From: an uncultured Saprospiraceae bacterium
GTDB taxonomy: Bacteria; Bacteroidota; Bacteroidia; Chitinophagales; Saprospiraceae
Assembly: GCA_938018185.1 (NCBI GenBank)
Contig: CALIIW010000244.1
Location: 1-41,856, forward strand
Direction: 5' to 3'
Length of the DNA: 41,856 bases
Below the pieces are notes generated by a model that did no database searches, had not been told where the DNA came from, and was given only the letters and a program-made list of their open reading frames with translations. The position numbers and the translations under genes are program-made. Positions 37,266 through 41,856 of this stretch are shown here, one piece after another. Within the stretch, counting starts at the first letter, position 1. Every line of letters starts with the position of its first letter.

Positions 37266-38396
37266 TTACACACACTCGCAATCTTCATTCACTGTACCAT
37301 CTATACCTCCATCTGTTGTACAAGGGTCTCCGATGTTTGCTCTGATTTCTTCGCAATCAAATTCATCGTCTTCATCGTCTTCGTCGTCTTCGTCGTCTTC
37401 GTCATCTTCGTCATCTTCGTCATCTTCACAAGCTTCATGAATTCTATCCATTTCCTCTTCATTACTAACAAGAATGATCTCGTCTGTATCTTCAAAGACT
37501 ATCTCAACCGGAAAAACTAATTGAGGCTCTCGATCTACATCATCATTAGCTAAATACCAGTGTTTGATTGCAGTCCATAATTCCTCCTCGTTGCCTCCAG
37601 TTATTGTGGTTCCGTCTGGCATTACATATGAAACAGGATAGATAAACCTAAAACAGTCTTTATAATTATCATCTTCATCGTTGTCGTCTTCATCATCATC
37701 GCTGTCATCATCGCTGTCATCATCACAAGCTTTTTTGATTGCTGCAAACTCTTCCTCATTATTTACAATAATTATTTCGTCTCTGTCTTCAAGAATTATT
37801 TCTACAGGATAAACCAAAGATGGTTTTTCTTCACTGTCTTCATTTGAAATATACCAATCCTTAATTGCGTTTTTAAGATCCTCTTCTTCTCCTGAAATGG
37901 TTGAGCCATCTGGCATTGTATATGAAAGAGGGTAAACGAATTTGAAACAGTCCTTTTTCTCATCATCCCAATCATCCTCCTCCTTTTCACAAGCTTCTTT
38001 TATTTTTGCAAATTCTTCTTCTTCATTGATGGTAATGACTTCATCCTTATCTTCAATAATTATTTCTACGGGATAAACCAAACTTGGCTTTTCTTCGCTA
38101 TCTTCATTAGAAACATACCAATCCTTTATCGCTTCCTCAAGTTCATCTTCATCTCCAGATATTGTAGTACCGTCAGGCATTGTAAATGAAATTGGGTATA
38201 CAAATTCGAAGCAATCTTCTTTGCCATCTTTCCAATCGTCATCATCTTTGTCATCATCATCTTTATCATCCTCATCGCCATCTGTAATAGAAGTGTTTGG
38301 ATCTGTAATTTCATCAAGTTCAGCTGGGTCTGGATTACAAGCACTAAACATTAGAGCTAATGCAAATACTAAGAAATTAAAATAAGTCAATCTCAT
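37266..38396 (-). CDS. acidic lipoprotein with three Cys-bounded repeats and Asp-rich linkers
   Basis: 376 residues. A signal peptide ends in the lipobox MFSAC (Cys20). Three related ~76-residue domains follow at 61-136, 149-224 and 247-323. Each opens DCF(E/K/R)F(V/I)YP(I/L/V)S, has MPDG(T/S)TI(S/T)G and a W-Y-N-D core with (L/V)(V)(Y/F)PVEI, and closes with a terminal (K/E)AC. The bounding Cys pairs are 62/136, 150/224 and 248/323, suggesting one disulfide per domain. Linkers are Asp/Glu-rich, the last being seven DDE triplets, so divalent-cation binding is plausible. The tail NIGDPCTTDGGIDG...DCEC matches a motif common in Saprospiraceae surface proteins. It is the last gene of the minus-strand run after the sigma factor and the barrel protein (26 bases away). 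Domain family not recognised by name. Confidence 0.75.
   Translation of the reverse strand: MRLTYFNFLVFALALMFSACNPDPAELDEITDPNTSITDGDEDDKDDDDKDDDDWKDGKEDCFEFVYPISFTMPDGTTISGDEDELEEAIKDWYVSNEDSEEKPSLVYPVEIIIEDKDEVITINEEEEFAKIKEACEKEEDDWDDEKKDCFKFVYPLSYTMPDGSTISGEEEDLKNAIKDWYISNEDSEEKPSLVYPVEIILEDRDEIIIVNNEEEFAAIKKACDDDSDDDSDDDEDDNDEDDNYKDCFRFIYPVSYVMPDGTTITGGNEEELWTAIKHWYLANDDVDREPQLVFPVEIVFEDTDEIILVSNEEEMDRIHEACEDDEDDEDDEDDEDDEDDEDDEFDCEEIRANIGDPCTTDGGIDGTVNEDCECV
37362..37424 (-). repeat. coding 9-base repeat, seven DDE units
   Basis: Seven consecutive 9-base units (TTC(A/G)TC(G/A)TC on the plus strand) encode (Asp-Asp-Glu)7 in the last linker of the lipoprotein. Units differ only at silent positions, in a pattern of two, two and three alike, consistent with replication slippage. 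Confidence 0.9.
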
Positions 38397-38422
38397 GTTT
38401 AAACGTTTTTAATTAAAGTGTT

Positions 38423-40108
38423 TTAGAATTGATAACTTAAACTGATGGAAATTGAAGGGTTCAACTTCTTATCCACTATGAAATTATCATTTTTTTTGTT
38501 AAAATTATAATCAAGAAAGAATATTGATCTCAAGTTTAGTTGATTCATTATATTGAGCTGAAGGCCTACGCCAGCTAAGCCGGCAAAATTGTTGACAGCA
38601 TCATCTTGGCCATCATTATTGTTTTGATTTTCAACTTTTAGCCGCTCCCTTCCAAAAGAAAAACTTGCTTCTGATTCTACTTCTTCTATTTTGAAGATAT
38701 TATAATTAAGTCCAACTTGTAGCAAATATTTCAATTTAGATTGTCCAAAAATATAATGCAATCTCAATGGTATTTGATATTGTCTTAATTCAATTGAAAC
38801 CTTGTTTTCAACATCTACCTCGTCCCCTTCCTTCAATTCCGAACCTTGCGCAAGGCCCACGGTATAATTAGTTGTTGATTTTGCAAAAGGACTAAGAGTA
38901 GAAATATTAATTTCATTTAATCTACTCCCATCAACAAGATTTTCTTCCTCACTATCATCATATTTGATATTAAAATTTTGAGTCCCTGTAATGGAATAAG
39001 AAGCATAGTTAAAACCAAGGTTAACCCAAATCCTACTCATCGGTGATAGCCCTATTTGGAAGCCGTTGCTATTTATAATTTTGTCTATATCAAAGATCTC
39101 CTTGTCTTCATTTGAGCCATTAAGATAAATGGCTATAGGAATGCTTGTTTGCCTTAAAGTTGATCTAAGTCCAAATTCGAAAGCAAACTCACGCTTCTTT
39201 TTAACATTGATTTTCTTTGGACTAAGAATTGTCTTATATGTATTCAAACTAGGTAATAGCAAATTGCTATTTGTAAAGATCCTTTTTAATTTTGCTGGGC
39301 TCAGCGTTTGCAATTCACTTGACTGTAGTACTTCATTGATAGTAATATCATTTGCATGTTCTTCACTTATAATTGATTCAGTAAGCGTTTTATTGTTTAG
39401 TTGTTTATTAGAAAGATTTGCTTTGTCGGAAATTACTTGTGAGTCATTATCATGAAGAATCTTTTCTTTAGATGATTTAGATTCCATTTTTTTTGAATCT
39501 AACTCATTCATTTTTTTATTCGGTAAATTATCATACAGTTTGCTTTTCAATACTTTTCTTATTGGCTTAATAGATTCTTTTGTTGAATTTGCTTTGGATT
39601 CGAATACTTCCTTTTTACTACTACTACTTACCTCCAGGTTAAATTGACTCTTATCAGAACTATTGATGGCTTTTTCTTTTTCCTCTATAGCTACATTTAT
39701 CAATTTTTCCGGTGCTAAATTTGATTCAATTTTTGTGGCTAGATTTTCAAGAGGATTGCTTCCTACAATTGGACTCTCTAAAGGATCTTCCTTAATCTTT
39801 GTAGATGTCTTCTTTTTATTTTTTAAATCTTCAGGCTTGCTAGTGTCATGAACGGCAATGGGATTGTCTTGAACTTGTACTTTTTTGCTCAAGTAAAAAT
39901 TATAAGCGACAGATGCAATTAGTGCTCCAGTTAATAAATAAATAATCAAAGATTTAGAAAAGAGAATAGCAGGACTCGGATCTACCCTTATGTTTGAAAG
40001 CAAATTATTCTTAGTAGCCAAATCGGGTCTATCCCATTGGCTATTTTCATCCAAATTGTCGTTCAATTTATTTCTAAAAAATTCTCCTATTTTATTATTT
40101 TCTTCCAT
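38423..40108 (-). CDS. putative trans-envelope anti-sigma factor fused to an outer-membrane beta-barrel
   Basis: 561 residues. The N-terminal ~48 residues are charged and cytoplasmic by prediction. One hydrophobic segment follows at about 50-72 (LFSKSLIIYLLTGALIASVAYNFYL). Residues about 75-300 are low-complexity, rich in Lys, Ser, Glu and Asn with no secondary hydrophobicity. The last ~255 residues show alternating amphipathic strands (FAFEFGLRSTLRQT, IWVNLGFNYASYSI, YQIPLRLHYIF, LKYLLQVGLNYNIF, FAGLAGVGLQLNI, ISISLSYQF), ending in Phe as outer-membrane barrels do. The gene begins three bases after the ECF sigma gene. The whole layout matches dual membrane-spanning anti-sigma (Dma) proteins of Bacteroides. 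Sigma binding is inferred from position, not motif. Confidence 0.72.
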   Translation of the reverse strand: MEENNKIGEFFRNKLNDNLDENSQWDRPDLATKNNLLSNIRVDPSPAILFSKSLIIYLLTGALIASVAYNFYLSKKVQVQDNPIAVHDTSKPEDLKNKKKTSTKIKEDPLESPIVGSNPLENLATKIESNLAPEKLINVAIEEKEKAINSSDKSQFNLEVSSSSKKEVFESKANSTKESIKPIRKVLKSKLYDNLPNKKMNELDSKKMESKSSKEKILHDNDSQVISDKANLSNKQLNNKTLTESIISEEHANDITINEVLQSSELQTLSPAKLKRIFTNSNLLLPSLNTYKTILSPKKINVKKKREFAFEFGLRSTLRQTSIPIAIYLNGSNEDKEIFDIDKIINSNGFQIGLSPMSRIWVNLGFNYASYSITGTQNFNIKYDDSEEENLVDGSRLNEINISTLSPFAKSTTNYTVGLAQGSELKEGDEVDVENKVSIELRQYQIPLRLHYIFGQSKLKYLLQVGLNYNIFKIEEVESEASFSFGRERLKVENQNNNDGQDDAVNNFAGLAGVGLQLNIMNQLNLRSIFFLDYNFNKKNDNFIVDKKLNPSISISLSYQF

Positions 40109-40111
40109 TAA

Positions 40112-40654
40112 TTATTTCTGAAACAATATTTTTATTTTTTGTTGTAATTTCTTTTTTGCTTTTGACAATTGTGACTTAGAAGTCCCAATTGTGATGTTTA
40201 GCTTTTCTGATATCTCCTTATGGGTATAGCCTTCCAATTCATAAAGGTTAAAGACTAGTTTGTATCCTGTTGGCAATTCCTGAATAATTTCAATTAACTC
40301 TTTTGCTGTAATTTTTTCAATAATGTTTTCAGTTAGATCTTCTATTTCGAAAACTTCATCGATGTCTATAAAAGTTGATTGCCATTGTTGCTTTTGTATG
40401 TACTTTAAAATATCATTTACTAAAACTTTATTTGACCAGGATTGAAAACTCCCTTTTTCCGAATCAAATGATTTTAATACTTTATAAATTTTTAAAACCC
40501 CTGATTGAAATATGTCTTGCGCCTCAATTCTGTTACTAGCATACCTCAAACACAGGCGAAACCAATATTGCTCATGCCTATCATAGAGTTCATTTTTTGC
40601 CAGCTCGTTTCCTCTTAAGATTTTTTTGACAAGTATTTTGTCATTTTCAAACAT
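40112..40654 (-). CDS. ECF RNA polymerase sigma factor, partner of the barrel protein
   Basis: 180-residue sigma-70 family group 4 factor. Region 2 is LYDRHEQYWFRLCLRYASNRIEAQDIFQSGVLKIYKVLKSFDSEKGSFQSWSNKVLVNDILKYI. Region 4 is IIQELPTGYKLVFNLYELEGYTHKEISEKLNITIGTSKSQLSKAKKKLQQKI with a clear helix-turn-helix. Three bases separate it from the downstream barrel gene, which argues for a cognate sigma/anti-sigma pair. It diverges from the UbiA gene. No consensus promoter was found in the 122-base spacer, so transcription may need its own sigma. Confidence 0.92.
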   Translation of the reverse strand: MFENDKILVKKILRGNELAKNELYDRHEQYWFRLCLRYASNRIEAQDIFQSGVLKIYKVLKSFDSEKGSFQSWSNKVLVNDILKYIQKQQWQSTFIDIDEVFEIEDLTENIIEKITAKELIEIIQELPTGYKLVFNLYELEGYTHKEISEKLNITIGTSKSQLSKAKKKLQQKIKILFQK

Positions 40655-40776
40655 ATTCGTTTAATCTTACATTATACCATATCTATAAACAGCTCTAATG
40701 GTTGCCTTGCTAGTAATAAAAAAGGCTAAAACGTCATTTCTAGCTATTTATAAGAGATTTATCCTTTTAATTATCT

Positions 40777-41661
40777 TTGGGCATCAAATCAATCTTCCAA
40801 AATATAGCCTTTTATCTTAAAATTTCCAGGCCAGGACTGTGGTTTGCGACCATTTGGCTCTATATGCTGCCAACAGGACAGATGAATGATATTTGGCAAT
40901 CAATTCCATTTTGGATAGGGCTCCTATACGTTAGCTTTCCATTAAATTTCATGGTTTATGGTTGGAATGATATGGTAGATCGTGAGATAGATGCTGATAA
41001 TCCCAGAAAAGATAGTTATTGGTTTGGTGCGAAAGGCTCGAAGGAGCAACTCCAAAATCTTTGGAAACCTATATTGATTGTTCAATTATTATTTTTTCCT
41101 TTTATTTACTACTTCATTGGCCCTATAGCAATTCCTATATTTCTTGCCTTTTTTGCAATCAATAGTCTTTACAATTTACCAAAGCATGGCTTACGTTCTA
41201 AACCACCTTTAGAATTAATATGTCAAGTGGGATATTTATTGATTGCTCCATTGAGCATTTATTTGAATGAGGCAGTTCATTTGCCTTGGCAGACATATGC
41301 GTATTTATTTCTGTTTGCCTTGCAGTCTCAACTTATCGGGGAGGTCATGGATATTGAACCTGATAGAAAATCAGGTCGGCAAACTACTGCGACTGTTTTA
41401 GGAATGAAATGGTGTAAATTGTTAATTATTTTTATTGTTGCAGTCGAAGTTGGACTCCTACTTTATGTTTATAACGAATTTATTTTTGGAGGTATGCTTG
41501 CGATTGGTCTTTTGTGGTTGATTATTGATATTGTATTTATCTTTAAGACGGAGGTTTATAGCATGCAGCAAATGAAATTATTTGCGTTATTGTCAAACCT
41601 TGTAGCTTTGGTTAGTATGAGTTATGTTTGGTGGTCGGCCTGTTTGCTATCCGTTGGATAG
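40777..41661 (+). CDS. UbiA family prenyltransferase
   Basis: Integral membrane enzyme of 294 residues with eight or nine helices. The two Asp-rich metal/pyrophosphate motifs are present: NDMVDREID (Asn64, Asp65, Asp68, plus Asp72-type residues) and GEVMDIEPDRKSGRQTTA (Asp192, Asp196). The family attaches prenyl chains to aromatic or other acceptors in quinone, haem or pigment pathways; the substrate cannot be read here. TTG at 40777 is the apparent start, with no ATG before residue 30. It diverges from the sigma gene. Its stop codon lies within a hairpin. Confidence 0.85.
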   Translation: MGIKSIFQNIAFYLKISRPGLWFATIWLYMLPTGQMNDIWQSIPFWIGLLYVSFPLNFMVYGWNDMVDREIDADNPRKDSYWFGAKGSKEQLQNLWKPILIVQLLFFPFIYYFIGPIAIPIFLAFFAINSLYNLPKHGLRSKPPLELICQVGYLLIAPLSIYLNEAVHLPWQTYAYLFLFALQSQLIGEVMDIEPDRKSGRQTTATVLGMKWCKLLIIFIVAVEVGLLLYVYNEFIFGGMLAIGLLWLIIDIVFIFKTEVYSMQQMKLFALLSNLVALVSMSYVWWSACLLSVG

Positions 41662-41666
41662 CAAAC
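41642..41666 (+). other. hairpin spanning the UbiA stop codon
   Basis: GTTTGCTATCC (41642-41652) pairs perfectly with GGATAGCAAAC (41656-41666) across a GTT loop, with the TAG stop at 41659-41661 inside the stem. No T run follows; A-rich sequence does. Confidence 0.6.
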
Positions 41667-41856
41667 AAACAGAAAAATGTAAAACTCTAAATGTAAAATG
41701 TAAAAGTATCTTGTTGTGGAAGTTCGACTCAGGCGTATAACACGTAGCAAATAAACAGAAAAATGTAAAATGCTAAATTTAAAATGTAAAAGTATGTTGT
41801 TTTCAAAATTCGACTCGGGCTTATAACACGTAGCAAATAAACAGAAAAATGTAAAA
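41661..41856. repeat. 86-bp tandem repeat, at least 2.3 copies, continuing beyond the window
   Basis: The repeat start GCAAA(C/T)AAACAGAAAAATGTAAAA recurs at 41661, 41747 and 41833, an exact 86-base period. Each unit contains AAAATGT heptamers, a GTAT(C/G)TTGTT block and CGACTC(A/G)GGC(G/T)TATAACAC. The third copy is cut by the window end. Confidence 0.92.

Noticed and set aside
37219-37440. Ser-rich open frame antisense to the acidic lipoprotein linker
   Set aside because: It is the complement of the Asp/Glu-rich 9-base repeat and crosses a terminator region; no independent support.
40772-40779. TATCTTTG as a promoter for the UbiA-family gene
   Set aside because: It overlaps the TTG start itself and has no TTTG at 19 bases, so it cannot serve this start unless translation begins further in.

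Overview
The window comes from a low-GC member of the phylum Bacteroidota, most likely the Saprospiraceae or a close relative. The signs are two large secreted proteins ending in the gliding-motility/type IX secretion C-terminal domain (PNAF-PN-DG-ND ... YDRWG ... W-G), a short stand-alone F1 epsilon subunit encoded with the beta subunit apart from other ATP synthase genes, a Bacteroidota-type promoter (TTTG-N19-TATCTTTG) before atpD, the TPR/DUF4292/EnvC gene order, and an 'NIGDPC...DCEC' tail familiar from Saprospiraceae surface proteins. No rRNA, tRNA, CRISPR array, integrase or insertion sequence was recognised. The taxonomic call is inference.

Layout. 1-2.7 kb: a secreted T9SS-type protein. 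2.7-4.7 kb: atpD-atpC on the minus strand. 4.8-5.7 kb: a DUF2807 beta-helix lipoprotein. 5.76-5.95 kb: a perfect-register heptanucleotide array. 6.05-7.6 kb: a DUF5691 protein. 7.6-7.9 kb: a hairpin-rich repeat with a second copy at 31.2-31.5 kb. 7.9-13.2 kb: a 1755-residue adhesin-like protein with about 19 Cys-containing repeats. 13.4-15.9 kb: an acyl-CoA dehydrogenase and a MarR regulator, with twin palindromic operators between them. 16.0-20.2 kb: an ECF sigma factor, a SWIM-family protein lacking its zinc finger, then rnc, fabF and acpP. 20.4-27.6 kb (plus strand): pyk, a TPR protein, a DUF4292 lipoprotein, an EnvC-like protein, a DUF6427-like membrane protein and purQ. 27.8-31.1 kb: a free DsbD-alpha-like protein and a DsbD with two more such domains. 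31.5-35.6 kb (minus): ABM protein, aroB and PBP1A. 36-37 kb: phoH-like ATPase. 37.3-40.7 kb (minus): ECF sigma factor, a putative trans-envelope anti-sigma/beta-barrel protein and a triple-repeat acidic lipoprotein. 40.8-41.7 kb: a UbiA-family prenyltransferase, followed by an 86-bp tandem repeat that runs off the window.

Most genes are housekeeping (energy, fatty acid synthesis, RNA processing, cell wall, purine and shikimate pathways). The most interesting part is the 37.3-40.7 kb triad. Its layout resembles the dual membrane-spanning anti-sigma (Dma) systems of Bacteroides, with a cytoplasmic sigma-binding tail, one inner-membrane helix, a long periplasmic linker and an outer-membrane barrel in one polypeptide. 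Here it is coupled to a lipoprotein made of three Cys-bounded repeats with Asp-rich linkers. A second theme is intergenic repeat DNA: heptanucleotide arrays of several sequences, modular hairpin elements at convergent gene ends, and an inverted-repeat element inside the atpD-atpC spacer.
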